Shown here in pieces: positions 51,287 to 60,883 of a DNA stretch of 64,000 nt. Position numbers and translations under genes: made by a program. Below the pieces are notes generated by a model. That model was given only the letters and a program-made list of their open reading frames with translations. It made no database searches and was not told the DNA's origin. The DNA lies in assembly GCF_022811845.1 (NCBI RefSeq), contig NZ_CP064266.1, positions 2,418,001 to 2,482,000 on the forward strand. Reading direction: 5' to 3'. Source of the stretch: Bacillus pseudomycoides. GTDB lineage: Bacteria; Bacillota; Bacilli; Bacillales; Bacillaceae_G. Within the stretch, counting starts at the first letter, position 1. Each line of letters opens with the position of its first letter.

Positions 51287-52606
51287 TTAGAATAATGACT
51301 TAATACTTGCTAGGACAGTAAGTATACCTATAATAATGACAAATACATTGCTCATTTTCCCTCTGTATTTAGCTAGTACTGGTACTTTACGGATCGCATA
51401 CATTGGTAATAGACATAAGATAGCAGCAACTAACGGACCGCTAAGGGCATCAATGATTCCAAGAATACTTGGATTTGCATAAGCGACATACCAGCATGTT
51501 AATACGACAAAAGTAAGGATCATTGTCTTAACTGTTTTTTCTCCTATATCTTTTCCGCGTGTTTTACTGGACTTGATAATCATGTCACGCATTACCTCAT
51601 ATGCTCCTATATAATGGCCAAGGAAGGACTTTGTTATGGCCATAAAAGCAATGATAGGAGCTGCAATAGTGATTATAGGCGAATTAAGCTCATTAGCAAG
51701 ATATGATAGGATTGACAAGTTCTCTTTTTTTGCCATTATAAGATCATTTGGAGTCAAACTCAAGGTACTGCTCCAAACAAAGAACATAACAACAACGAAT
51801 GTCATGATATAACAAACTTTTTGTATTTGAGCACATTTGGCATCAGTAGCTTCTATTCCATAGGTAGCTCTCTGTTTCATAACAAATGACGAAATCATAG
51901 GAGAATGATTAAACGAGAATACTATGATTGGTAGTATCATCAATATCGTTCCAAAATATCCTGTTCCTGTTGAAGCAGTAGAAACACTTGAAAAACTAAG
52001 CATTGACGTATTCCACTTTGGAATCAAAGATATTGCGATAAAAAGTAGAGAAGCTATGAAAGGGTATACTAGCATGCTCATTATCTTTACAGTGATATCT
52101 TGACCAAAATTTAGTATAGCTATAAGACCGAGTACTAATACAAGTGATAAAATGGCCCTTGGAGGCTCCTGCATGTGCAATTGATGCACGATAAAACTAC
52201 TTGCAGTATTTGTAAGTGCAACCGAATACATCAGCACGATAGTATAAATTGAGACGAAATATACTATGTTAAAAATTATACTTGCCTTATTTCCGAAATA
52301 CTCTCTTATCGTACCTGTAATCCCCTCATCAGCAGAATTGGAAGCGTATATCATTTTAGCAAGCGCCCTATGTGAGTAATACATAACAGGATATGCAAGT
52401 ATGGTAATTAACAGTAATGATAATAAACCACCTGAACCTGCATTAATAGGTAAAAAGAGTACTCCTGCTCCAATTGCTGTTCCAAAAAGGCTCAATGCCC
52501 AGGTAGTATCCTGTTTATGCCACTTTTTAGGGTCTGGATATTTCTCATTTTTTACTGCAGTATTTTCAGCTTGAAATTCTATTGTTTTTGCAGTATTCCC
52601 ATTCAT
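51287..52606 (-). CDS. sdaC: Serine/threonine permease, SdaC/HAAAP family
   Basis: 439 residues with 11 membrane helices. HAAAP features: WALSLFGTAIGAGVLFLPINAG near residue 36-57, FSFNHSPMISSFV (about 230), and IAFMAITKSFLGHYIGAYE (about 315). It imports L-serine or threonine with protons. AGGAGG precedes ATG 52606. It is the last gene of the cluster after sdaAB-sdaAA, so uptake and deamination are genetically linked. A separate promoter with a cre-like site lies upstream. Confidence 0.88.
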   Translation of the reverse strand: MNGNTAKTIEFQAENTAVKNEKYPDPKKWHKQDTTWALSLFGTAIGAGVLFLPINAGSGGLLSLLLITILAYPVMYYSHRALAKMIYASNSADEGITGTIREYFGNKASIIFNIVYFVSIYTIVLMYSVALTNTASSFIVHQLHMQEPPRAILSLVLVLGLIAILNFGQDITVKIMSMLVYPFIASLLFIAISLIPKWNTSMLSFSSVSTASTGTGYFGTILMILPIIVFSFNHSPMISSFVMKQRATYGIEATDAKCAQIQKVCYIMTFVVVMFFVWSSTLSLTPNDLIMAKKENLSILSYLANELNSPIITIAAPIIAFMAITKSFLGHYIGAYEVMRDMIIKSSKTRGKDIGEKTVKTMILTFVVLTCWYVAYANPSILGIIDALSGPLVAAILCLLPMYAIRKVPVLAKYRGKMSNVFVIIIGILTVLASIKSLF

Positions 52607-52768
52607 ATAATAATTCCTCCTTGTATCCTATTCTTACGTCTCTTTTTAAAGCTTAGGAATATAGACCATTCTTGAAAAATGAATTGCTTACAAGATGCTC
52701 CACATCGTGTGTCCTTCTTCTAAGTTGATCAAAATCGAAAAATTCGCTAGTCATCAACCTGATGAATT

Positions 52769-52782
52769 TGTTAGCGTTTACA
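52769..52782. promoter_or_regulatory. cre-like site upstream of sdaC
   Basis: TGTTAGCGTTTACA differs from the CcpA consensus TGWAANCGNTNWCA at one position. A direct repeat TATAGTAGTATATTT lies just beyond (52797-52832). Confidence 0.5.
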
Positions 52783-52922
52783 AAGCATTTTAATTATATA
52801 GTAGTATATTTTAATTGTATAGTAGTATATTTCAATGACAATGGCTCTTAATATACAGACATCCTTAGGAGAACAATAGAGAACAGAATTGTTAACTATT
52901 TCACAATATTTCAAATAACTGT

Positions 52923-53813
52923 TTATTTATTTAATTGTTTCTCTCCAAAAATTTTACTTTTAATGGCAATCCCTGTAGGTGTGGCCGCAATTCCGCCTAA
53001 ACCTGTCTCTCTTAATTCGCGAGGCATCTGTCTTCCAACTCTATACATCGCTTCAATAACTTCGTCAGCATTGATGATATTGTTTACGCCGGCTAATGCG
53101 ATGTCCGCTGCTGCTAAAGCATTTGCCGTTCCAATGGCGTTTCTCTTTACACAAGGAATTTCTACCAAACCAGCGACCGGATCACAAACTAAACCGAGTA
53201 AATTTTGTAATGCGGTTGAGAAAGCTTCAGAAGATTGCTGTGGCGTTCCTCCAGCAGCTTCTACCGCTGCAGCCGCCGCCATTGCTGAGGCACTGCCTAC
53301 TTCAGCTTGGCATCCTCCGTACGCTCCGGAAATACAAGCGTTATTTGCGACTATCATTCCAAATAAAGATGAAGTGAATAGAAAATGGACCATATCTTCA
53401 TGACCTAACTGAAACGTATCTTTAATACTAAATAGGACTCCCGGGATTGTCCCACTCGCACCTGCTGTTGGAGTCGCACAAATAGCCCCTAATGAAGCAT
53501 TTACTTCATTAACACCGATAGCACTTTGAATCCCTAACACCATCAAATCTCCAGAAAGAGTTTTTCCGTTTTCTCGATATTTTTTTATTTTAACAGCATC
53601 GCCTCCGGTTAAACCAGTCGGAGAAAATACCCCGTCGCCCTCGATACTTTTATTTATGGCATTTTCCATAGTCGCTAAATTTTTTTCCATTTTACTCCAA
53701 ACTTCTTCATAAGAAGTTTTAGTTTGTTCGATTTCCTGTTCGATTGCTAATTCATAAATTGGCTTTTGCCTTTTATTAGCTGCATCCACAATTTCTTTTA
53801 TGGTCATATACAT
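52923..53813 (-). CDS. sdaAA: L-serine dehydratase, alpha subunit
   Basis: 296 residues, normal size. The Fe-S cluster cysteines are seen in NNACISGAYGGCQAEVG, LVCDPVAG and VEIPCVKRNA. With the beta subunit it turns L-serine into pyruvate and ammonia using a [4Fe-4S] cluster. AAGGGGTG lies 7 nt before ATG 53813, 22 nt after the beta-subunit stop. Confidence 0.95.
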   Translation of the reverse strand: MYMTIKEIVDAANKRQKPIYELAIEQEIEQTKTSYEEVWSKMEKNLATMENAINKSIEGDGVFSPTGLTGGDAVKIKKYRENGKTLSGDLMVLGIQSAIGVNEVNASLGAICATPTAGASGTIPGVLFSIKDTFQLGHEDMVHFLFTSSLFGMIVANNACISGAYGGCQAEVGSASAMAAAAAVEAAGGTPQQSSEAFSTALQNLLGLVCDPVAGLVEIPCVKRNAIGTANALAAADIALAGVNNIINADEVIEAMYRVGRQMPRELRETGLGGIAATPTGIAIKSKIFGEKQLNK

Positions 53814-53835
53814 ATTTTTTCACCCCTTAATGTAA

Positions 53836-54534
53836 CTAAAGAATAATGATATTAGCTATACTGCTTAAACTTCCCAATTCTTTCTGAACATCACCAGGCA
53901 ATAGCGAATCTAAAGCGAATTCATATAAATATTTTCCGTTTTCTTCTAAACTATGAAAGTTGTTAATTTCCACATCATATTGTTTAAAGATCCTGCGTAA
54001 GACAAATTCAAAGTCAGCTCTTTCGGAAATCGAAATAATAACTGGCAATGGCCCCTGCAGATCTAAGCTAAATCCGTCAATTTCAACATGTTTGACTTCA
54101 ATTAATCCGCCGCCGACCGAAATACCTATCGTTCTAATACTTCGATTTTCATCTTCTAAATATACATCTGCCGTATTTGGATGACCAGCAGGACTATCAC
54201 CTGCTTTTTCAATAAAGGTAATGTCAATGCCTTTAGATTCTGCTATTTTAATAGCATCGGGCACTTTGCTGTCATCGGCAGCAAATCCTAATATCCCAGC
54301 AATAATTGCAAAATCAGTTCCGTGTCCTTTATGGGTTTCAGCAAATGATTCATAATACCTTACCACGACTTTTTTTGGAAGACCTTGAAATAATTTATTG
54401 GCAACTGTTCCAATAGCTAAAGCACCTGCAGTATGTGAACTTGAAGGACCTATCATTACCGGCCCAATCACATCAAAACAACTTTTGTATTTAACAACCT
54501 TTTTTTCTTTAATAGATGCTACATTCATGTTCAT
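53836..54534 (-). CDS. sdaAB: L-serine dehydratase, beta subunit
   Basis: 232 residues. CFDVIGPVMIGPSSSHTAGALAIG (substrate loop with SSSHTAG) near residue 20-40, and a C-terminal ACT domain (about 150-225, GPLPVIISISERADFEFVLRRIF) that probably senses serine. First gene of the sdaAB-sdaAA operon. GGGGG precedes ATG 54534. Confidence 0.95.
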   Translation of the reverse strand: MNMNVASIKEKKVVKYKSCFDVIGPVMIGPSSSHTAGALAIGTVANKLFQGLPKKVVVRYYESFAETHKGHGTDFAIIAGILGFAADDSKVPDAIKIAESKGIDITFIEKAGDSPAGHPNTADVYLEDENRSIRTIGISVGGGLIEVKHVEIDGFSLDLQGPLPVIISISERADFEFVLRRIFKQYDVEINNFHSLEENGKYLYEFALDSLLPGDVQKELGSLSSIANIIIL

Positions 54535-54615
54535 ATAAGCACCCCCATAATTTATTATTTTTAATTGCAGTTGAATCTAAGTTATTAGAATGACCAATTC
54601 AAAATAAGAGCTGGC

Positions 54616-54629
54616 TGATAACGCTTCCA
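54616..54629. promoter_or_regulatory. cre-like site upstream of sdaAB
   Basis: On the minus strand TGGAAGCGTTATCA differs from the CcpA consensus at one base. It lies 80 nt before the sdaAB start. Confidence 0.45.
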
Positions 54630-54728
54630 ATTTCATATTGAATAAATTTTCCTTCTGATCACACACCTTTCTTAGAGTAATCGTATCAGTATGTCCAATT
54701 TTAGAAGGTTACTTGTAAGGTCTTTAGA

Positions 54729-54745
54729 ATTTTTGCACCAGAACC
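54729..54745 (-). repeat. Solo IS6-type terminal repeat
   Basis: ATTTTTGCACCAGAACC, inverse of 42582-42598 and equal to 51258-51274. No transposase nearby. Confidence 0.6.
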
Positions 54746-55623
54746 AGGTTTGATATTTTCTCTGGAGGTAATAGATTATCTCTCGACGCCCTCATTATAA
54801 CTTGTATATTTATGAGTTTAATGTTTTTTTATTTTTAGAAAGATTGAATAAACAGAATCTTGAATAGATAATAAATTGCACTTGGCATGTAGCAATTGTG
54901 TCCATTGTTTGAAGCTGTATTAGTTAGTAGAAAAGCAAAAATAACACAGAGTTTCTTTGATTAACACATTGATTATATTGGGAACTCATTATAAAGATAC
55001 TTATATCTTCCTTTGTTGAAACATCTTATTTTAGACGTGAAAGCTGTTGTAATAAATGATTAATGTAGATGGAAAGGAATAAATTAAGGGAATATAAAAT
55101 CCTTTCCGTGTATTTATTATTCATATTGCATTTATATACATTTTTCAGAAAAAGGAACTTCTTTTTATAAATCTTGGATATACTGATATTATTATTTAAC
55201 AAAATGATGCAGCTCTATTTGTTTTTTTATTAGTGAGTGAACATATACCTATTCAAGAATAGGGCGCTTTAATGGGGTAACGAAAAAAGCCCAATTTCTT
55301 AATATTAATACTAAGAAATTGAGCTTTTTAATATTGGAATTTCTTAACGTTGTAAATCCGTATTTTCTTGACGCTACACTAAATGATTGGATACTTGGAT
55401 ATCATTTAGTGTGAGTCATTTGTCTTGTAAAATGGGGTTTTTCTTCCTTTGAATTTGCAACAATTATGATCGTGTAAATACATTGATAAAAATGAGAAAC
55501 TGTGGTAAATTTATATAGATACACCAATAATTGATTTTTGTGTAAATTATCCCTATTTTAATTATACACCATAAAATCCTTTTGAGTCAATCCCTATTTT
55601 TATTTTTTTAAAGGAGTGTTTGA
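54746..55623. other. Long intergenic region
   Basis: About 880 AT-rich bases with no gene. A segment AGGGCGCTTTAATGG (55261) followed by a terminator-type hairpin (55284-55329) matches the segment after the ABC-F gene. Nothing else recognised. Confidence 0.5.
55284..55329. terminator. Terminator-type repeat
   Basis: AAAAAGCCCAATTTCTTA pairs with TAAGAAATTGAGCTTTTT. Confidence 0.75.
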
Positions 55624-55677
55624 TATGAACATGGAACCTTGCCAGGAGCAAGAACGAGTGGACAGCGTAATTGGTTG
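55624..55677 (+). CDS. Short ORF before rph
   Basis: AAAGGAGTG precedes ATG 55624 and 17 codons (MNMEPCQEQERVDSVIG). In another frame it would continue as QMNNFCHMIRLGIER up to the rph ribosome binding site, so it may be a frameshifted gene start or a regulatory leader for rph. Confidence 0.35.
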
Positions 55678-55742
55678 ATCAAATGAACAATTTTTGTCAT
55701 ATGATTCGTCTTGGTATTGAGCGATAAATGGGAGGGAAAGAA

Positions 55743-58358
55743 ATGAAACCATATGTACTAGAGTTTCGGGAGATTGATAAAACGAAACAAATGGTGGCCG
55801 GCGGCAAAGGGATGAATTTGGGCGAATGTTCGAGGATTGAAGGAATACTTGTACCAGAGGGATTTTGTGTTACCACTGAGGCATATAAAAGAGTCATTGG
55901 GAAAAATGAGGAGCTTCATCAATTACTGGATCAACTAGCAGTTCAAAAAGTGGACGAACGAGAAAGAATTAGTGAAATTAGCAGGAAGATTCGTGAGCTG
56001 ATTGAGGGGATCGAGATCGAGAAGGGGATCGAAGAAGATATCGATCGATGTCTCTTAACTTTTGGCTTCGAGCATGCATATGCTGTTCGTTCAAGTGCTA
56101 CAGCCGAGGATCTTCCATTTGCCTCCTTTGCTGGTCAACAGGATACCTATCTAAACATCAAAGGAAAAGATGCAATTTTACAACATATTAGTAAGTGCTG
56201 GGCTTCACTATTTACTGATCGTGCTGTGATTTATCGAATGCAAAACGGATTTGACCATCGCAAGGTTTATCTGTCTGTTGTTATTCAAAGGATGATTTTT
56301 CCACAAGCTTCCGGAATACTATTTACTGCTGATCCGATTACTTCCAATCGAAAGCTGCTATCCATCGATGCTAGCTTTGGACTAGGAGAAGCACTTGTCT
56401 CCGGCTTAGTATCTGCCGATTGCTATAAGGTGCAAGGAGAAAAGGTCATCGATAAAATGATTGCAACCAAAAAATTGGCTATCTATGCACGAAAAGAAGG
56501 CGGAACAGAAGCGCGGCAGATCGATCCTAATCAGCAAATGACTCAAACACTTACTGAACAACAAATATTACAACTAGCACGCATAGGAAGACAGATCGAA
56601 GCTTATTTTGGCTGCCCACAAGATATCGAATGGTGTTTGGTTGATGATACATTTTATATTGTCCAGAGTCGTCCAATCACTACTTTATACCCCATCCCTG
56701 AAGCGAATGATCAAGAAAATCACGTTTATGTATCTGTCGGTCACCAACAAATGATGACTGACCCCATGAAACCATTGGGATTATCTTTATTCCAGTTAAC
56801 ATCTTTTGGACCCAGGTTTAAAGCTGGTGGAAGGTTATTTGTTGATATCACGCATAATCTGGCTTCGCCTGTCAGTAGAAAAACGATAATAGATACCTTG
56901 GGACAATCCGATCCGCTCATAAAAGACGCACTCATGACTATAATAGAGCGAGAAGATTTTATAAAATCGTCACCAGATGGTAAAAAAGAACTGAGCCCCA
57001 TTAAAAGCGATAAAGGTATATCGTCTTCGGATTTTCAAACACAAATCGAAAACGATCCGACAATCGTTTCTGATTTGATTAAGAGTAGTCAAACATCGAT
57101 AGAAGAGTTAAAACAAAACATCCAATCGAAATCAGGATCAGATTTATTTGATTTTATTCTAGAAGATATCCAGAAATTAAAGAAGATTTTATTTGACCCA
57201 CAAAGTTTGGGTGTGATTATGGCTGCTATGGATGCTTCAACATGGATCAATGAAAAAATGAACAAGTGGTTAGATGAAAAAAACGTAGCAGATACGCTTT
57301 CTCAATCTGTACCAAACAATATTACTTCGGAAATGGGTTTGGCGCTATTGGATGTCGCAGATGTAATTCGTCCTTATCCAGAAGTAATTGATTATTTACA
57401 ACAAGTAAAAGATGATAACTTTTTGGATGAACTGGTTAAGTTTGATGGTGGAGAGGAAACCCAAGACGCTATCTATGATTATCTCAGCAAATACGGAATG
57501 CGATGTGCTGGAGAAATCGATATTACTAAAACTCGTTGGAGCGAAAAACCAACTACACTTGTCCCTATGATTCTCAATAACCTCAAAAACTTTGAGCCTA
57601 ATGCTAGCAATCGGAAATTTGAGCAAGGGCGACAGGAAGCTTTGAAAAAAGAACAAGAGTTATTAGATCGATTGAAGCGATTACCGGATGGTGAACAAAA
57701 AGTCAAAGAAACAAAACGAATGATCGACTTAATCCGGAATTTCATCGGTTATCGGGAATATCCAAAATATGGAATGGTTAATCGATACTTCGTTTATAAG
57801 CAGGCTTTGATGAAAGAAGCCGAACAGCTTGTACAAGCCAAAGTTATTCGTAAAAAAGAAGACATATACTATCTTACTTTTGAGGAACTTCGCGAAGTTG
57901 TAGATACAAACAAACTGAATTACCAGGTCATCAGCGAACGAAAAGAAGAGTACAAACTATATGAAAAACTAACTCCGCCACGTGTTATCACGTCCGCTGG
58001 AGAAATCATTGTAGGTGAATACAAACGGGAACATCTCCCATTTAATGCTATTGCAGGTCTACCTGTTTCTTCCGGTGTTATCGAAGGAAGAGCACGTGTC
58101 ATCTTAAATATGGAAAATGCGAATTTAGAAGAGGGAGATATATTGGTTACAGCCTTTACCGACCCTAGTTGGACACAGCTGTTTGTATCTATCAAAGGCT
58201 TGGTCACGGAAGTAGGTGGTTTGATGACCCATGGTTCTGTCATTGCCCGAGAATATGGTCTTCCAGCAGTTGTAGGTGTGGAGAATGCTACGAAGCTGAT
58301 CAAGGATGGACAAAGAATCAGGGTGAATGGAGCAGAAGGGTATATAGAAATACTATAA
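55743..58358 (+). CDS. rph: Rifampin phosphotransferase
   Basis: 871 residues from ATG 55743, with GGGAGGG upstream (the frame opens 5 codons earlier at a weaker start). Domains as in known Rph: ATP-grasp domain (1-315, YAVRSSATAEDLPFASFAGQQDTYLN), rifampin-binding domain (about 325-755) and a swivelling phosphohistidine domain (about 765-871) with the catalytic His in TEVGGLMTHGSVIAREYGLP. It phosphorylates the C21 hydroxyl of rifamycins using ATP, giving AMP and phosphate. Common in Bacillus and Listeria. Single gene. Confidence 0.93.
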   Translation: MKPYVLEFREIDKTKQMVAGGKGMNLGECSRIEGILVPEGFCVTTEAYKRVIGKNEELHQLLDQLAVQKVDERERISEISRKIRELIEGIEIEKGIEEDIDRCLLTFGFEHAYAVRSSATAEDLPFASFAGQQDTYLNIKGKDAILQHISKCWASLFTDRAVIYRMQNGFDHRKVYLSVVIQRMIFPQASGILFTADPITSNRKLLSIDASFGLGEALVSGLVSADCYKVQGEKVIDKMIATKKLAIYARKEGGTEARQIDPNQQMTQTLTEQQILQLARIGRQIEAYFGCPQDIEWCLVDDTFYIVQSRPITTLYPIPEANDQENHVYVSVGHQQMMTDPMKPLGLSLFQLTSFGPRFKAGGRLFVDITHNLASPVSRKTIIDTLGQSDPLIKDALMTIIEREDFIKSSPDGKKELSPIKSDKGISSSDFQTQIENDPTIVSDLIKSSQTSIEELKQNIQSKSGSDLFDFILEDIQKLKKILFDPQSLGVIMAAMDASTWINEKMNKWLDEKNVADTLSQSVPNNITSEMGLALLDVADVIRPYPEVIDYLQQVKDDNFLDELVKFDGGEETQDAIYDYLSKYGMRCAGEIDITKTRWSEKPTTLVPMILNNLKNFEPNASNRKFEQGRQEALKKEQELLDRLKRLPDGEQKVKETKRMIDLIRNFIGYREYPKYGMVNRYFVYKQALMKEAEQLVQAKVIRKKEDIYYLTFEELREVVDTNKLNYQVISERKEEYKLYEKLTPPRVITSAGEIIVGEYKREHLPFNAIAGLPVSSGVIEGRARVILNMENANLEEGDILVTAFTDPSWTQLFVSIKGLVTEVGGLMTHGSVIAREYGLPAVVGVENATKLIKDGQRIRVNGAEGYIEIL

Positions 58359-58804
58359 TTCATTACATTTAAATTAAAAAAGAAGAGCATTCGAATTAGG
58401 AGAATCATTGACACCATGGTGCTTTGCGGTCTATGATAAGAACCCTGTCACTAGGACATATAAGGGGGCAGAAACTGAAGATCGATATTAATGTCTGTTA
58501 AGATTATCTTGAAATCGAGTCTTCTGTTAAAGGGCGCTTTAATTGAGCAAGAATCACAAAAAATATCAAACTTTTTTATAAAAGGATGATTCAATTGAAT
58601 ATAAGAAAAGCGTGTTTTGATCATTTTTTTCAAAACACGCTTTTTTCTATTTGTTCTTTTATCAATGTTTATTAAGTTAATTTAATCAAACTTTATTCCA
58701 GGGCTACAGCGAAGTTTTGAATAAAGATGCGATACTTTATGTTTACGCATAGAACATGTTAAAATAACCACGTATGCAAACTATAAAAAGAGAATAAGGG
58801 AGTC
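58359..58804. other. Intergenic region with repeated segment
   Basis: About 445 bases. AGGGCGCTTTAATTGAGCAA at 58531 and a terminator with its flank (58607-58700) repeat elements seen at 35255-35690. Confidence 0.5.
58607..58646 (+). terminator. Rho-independent terminator
   Basis: AAGCGTGTTTTGA pairs with TCAAAACACGCTT, T-run after. Near copy of 35589-35625. Confidence 0.8.
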
Positions 58805-59869
58805 ATGAGCTTGAAGAAGGCATTGAAAGGTTTATTATGGGGTACAGGCTCGATATTTGGTGCTTTCGCGGTATTTATTACGTATGTGGTAATTACGGAT
58901 GTGAAGCATAAGGATGTTGAGAAGTTGAAGGTGGCAAATAATAACGAGCGCGTTCTTAAAGTTGGGGAAGAGTTTAAGGCGACAACGTTTAATATTGGCT
59001 ACGGCGGTTTAGATAAGGACCAAGATTTTTTCTTAGACGGAGGGACGGGTTCGCGCTCTAGTAGTAAAGAGCAAACAGAAAAGAATATCAGCAATATGCT
59101 GTCTTTCTTACGAAAGGAAGATTCTGATTTTATTTTAGTGCAAGAGATGGATGAGAAATCACTTCGTTCATTTGATGTGAATCAGTATAAGGCGTTTCAA
59201 GATGGACTGAAAGATCATGCGTCTACGTTTGGTTATAACTTTAATGCGCAGTGGGTGCCAGTGCCAATTAAGAAACCGCACGGATATACGAACAGTGGAC
59301 TTGGTTCGTTCTCAAAATATAAAGTAGAAGAAGTGACGAGATATCAGCTTCCTGGAAGAGAAATGTGGCTTCGTCAATTATTCGAATTAGATCGAGCGAT
59401 TGTTGAGCATAAGGTTCCAGTTGATAACGGGAAATATTTACGAATGGTGAACGTTCATTTATCTGCATATGATAAGGGCGGAAACATTCGAAAGCAACAA
59501 GTTGAGTTTTTGAAAGAGTATATGAATAAGCATTACAAAAATGGCGATTATATCGTGCTTGGCGGAGACTGGAATCAGCTATTGTCTGATGTGCAGTTAA
59601 AAGATCCGAAGTTTAAAGAAGAATGGCCAGAGTGGTTAGTACAGCTGCCAGAAGATTTCACTGATGGTGGGTTCCAGTGGGCTGTTGATGATACTGTTTG
59701 GACAGTTCGTGATAATGTAAAGAGTTATGTCGAAGATGAGAACTTTGTTACGATTATCGATGGATTTTTAGTGTCTCCAAATGTGGAGATTGTGAGCGTA
59801 CAAGGGCATGATTTGAAGTTTGAAAACAGTGATCATAACCCGGTTAGCGCAGTCTTGAAGTTAAAATAG
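58805..59869 (+). CDS. Endonuclease/exonuclease/phosphatase (EEP) family protein
   Basis: 354 residues. N-terminal membrane anchor (about 10-30). EEP motifs in order: TTFNIGYGGL (about 60), VQEMDEKSLRS (Glu metal ligand, about 116), NVHLSAYDKGG (about 218), LGGDWNQLLSD (about 252) and NSDHNPVSAVL (catalytic His, about 346). It probably cleaves phosphodiesters or sphingolipid-type substrates outside the cell. No clear nuclease specificity. AAGGGAG upstream. Confidence 0.85.
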   Translation: MSLKKALKGLLWGTGSIFGAFAVFITYVVITDVKHKDVEKLKVANNNERVLKVGEEFKATTFNIGYGGLDKDQDFFLDGGTGSRSSSKEQTEKNISNMLSFLRKEDSDFILVQEMDEKSLRSFDVNQYKAFQDGLKDHASTFGYNFNAQWVPVPIKKPHGYTNSGLGSFSKYKVEEVTRYQLPGREMWLRQLFELDRAIVEHKVPVDNGKYLRMVNVHLSAYDKGGNIRKQQVEFLKEYMNKHYKNGDYIVLGGDWNQLLSDVQLKDPKFKEEWPEWLVQLPEDFTDGGFQWAVDDTVWTVRDNVKSYVEDENFVTIIDGFLVSPNVEIVSVQGHDLKFENSDHNPVSAVLKLK

Positions 59870-59992
59870 TAGGGGAAGATAACGGAATGGTTCAAGAGAG
59901 AATGTGTGCAAGAAGAGTGTAACCATATGTTGTCTGAAGTCTTATCCAATGTAAATAATCTCGGCTCGTTCATTCATTCCATTATTGGATGA

Positions 59993-60274
59993 ATGACAGA
60001 AATTGCAACGCATCAAGGAAACTTCCAAGTAAAGAAGACAAATATTGTCCACGATGTGAAATATGCTTCGGATGTTATTCAAGAAACTTTCGCGGCAACA
60101 GAGGGAATAGGTGAATCAAAATTAATTCATTATTTCGCAATTCAACAACAAAAACAAATGGATTTGGCATTAAAAAAAGGGCAAATTGATCAGGAAATGT
60201 ACAAAGGATTATTAATTGATATGAATCACGGGATTTCTAAAACTATAAATTATAACCCTCAGGCTTTTAAATAA
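59993..60274 (+). CDS. Hypothetical protein, possibly 5'-truncated by a stop
   Basis: 93 residues, helical and polar (HYFAIQQQKQMDLALKKGQIDQEMYKGLLIDMNHG). A frame directly upstream (59927-59992, MLSEVLSNVNNLGSFIHSIIG) is in phase and ends in TGA immediately before this ATG, so the two may once have been one gene. No ribosome binding site for 59993. Unknown function. Confidence 0.4.
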   Translation: MTEIATHQGNFQVKKTNIVHDVKYASDVIQETFAATEGIGESKLIHYFAIQQQKQMDLALKKGQIDQEMYKGLLIDMNHGISKTINYNPQAFK

Positions 60275-60394
60275 ATCATATATATCGTACATTATGTGGG
60301 TATAATTCTGTCACTTTTATTAACGAAATTATACCAACAAGAATAAAAAGGTCTCCAAGTTTGTGTCGCCAGATGTAGAGTGACAGTATTATAC

Positions 60395-60546
60395 GGGGTC
60401 CCACCCCATACCCATCAAGCTAATATTTTGAAGTATCCTCAAAACGAAAATTTTATCTCTTCATAATTGTCCATGGGAATTCAGCTCATTTTTTTGTTTT
60501 TGGGCGTTATAAAATTTTTAAGTTGATGGATATGGGGCGGTACCCC
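60395..60546. repeat. bcr1-type repeat
   Basis: Starts GGGGTCCCACCCCATACCCA, ends TTGATGGATATGGGGCGGTA then CCCC: about 150 bp with complementary ends, as in the bcr1 repeat of B. cereus. Confidence 0.7.
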
Positions 60547-60582
60547 TATGATAAAAGAACTACCTGTTTCAATAAAAAACAT

Positions 60583-60637
60583 AAAATGATAAAAACCCCC
60601 AGAGAAAAAAATGTTCTCTGGGGGTTTTTATCATTTT
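60583..60637. terminator. Very long terminator
   Basis: The 24 bases 60583-60606 (centre AAAAACCCCCAGAGAA) pair perfectly with 60614-60637. It is A/T-flanked and works on both strands. Confidence 0.85.
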
Positions 60638-60672
60638 AAAGGAGTTTGGGGGGAAACTCGGTTTGATCAATT

Positions 60673-60703
60673 TTATTTTTCTAGCACATCTGAACGAATT
60701 AAT
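60673..60703 (-). pseudogene. 3' scar of a toxin-like gene
   Basis: The minus strand encodes LIRSDVLEK and a stop, identical to the end of the aerolysin-like protein at 40743-41999, with 30 nearly identical bases. The rest is replaced by an IS200/IS605-type end. Confidence 0.75.
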
Positions 60704-60860
60704 AGGATGACCCTTGAACCCAATAGTCGTTTCCGTTTTACTTTATCCTGCTATTTGCGGTCAGTAAGACTTCCACATCCAGATTCAGAGAGAAACAAAG
60801 AAGATAGGTGGGGGATGAAGCCCCCACCGTTGGAAGTTTCACTTTATACATAAATACCTT
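60704..60860. mobile_element. Right-end remnant of an IS200/IS605-type element
   Basis: GGTGGGGGATGAAGCCCCCA is a strong hairpin like those at the ends of tnpB-only elements, preceded by 90 bases of structured non-coding sequence. No tnpB is left. Confidence 0.45.
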
Positions 60861-60883
60861 TTGCTATGTATAAGTGTATTTTG

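Noticed and set aside
52963..53403. Two open frames antisense to sdaAA
   Set aside because: They mirror a conserved enzyme gene, lack start signals and show no domain.
57396..58417. Minus-strand frames within rph
   Set aside because: Antisense shadows of a conserved protein gene, with no ribosome binding sites.
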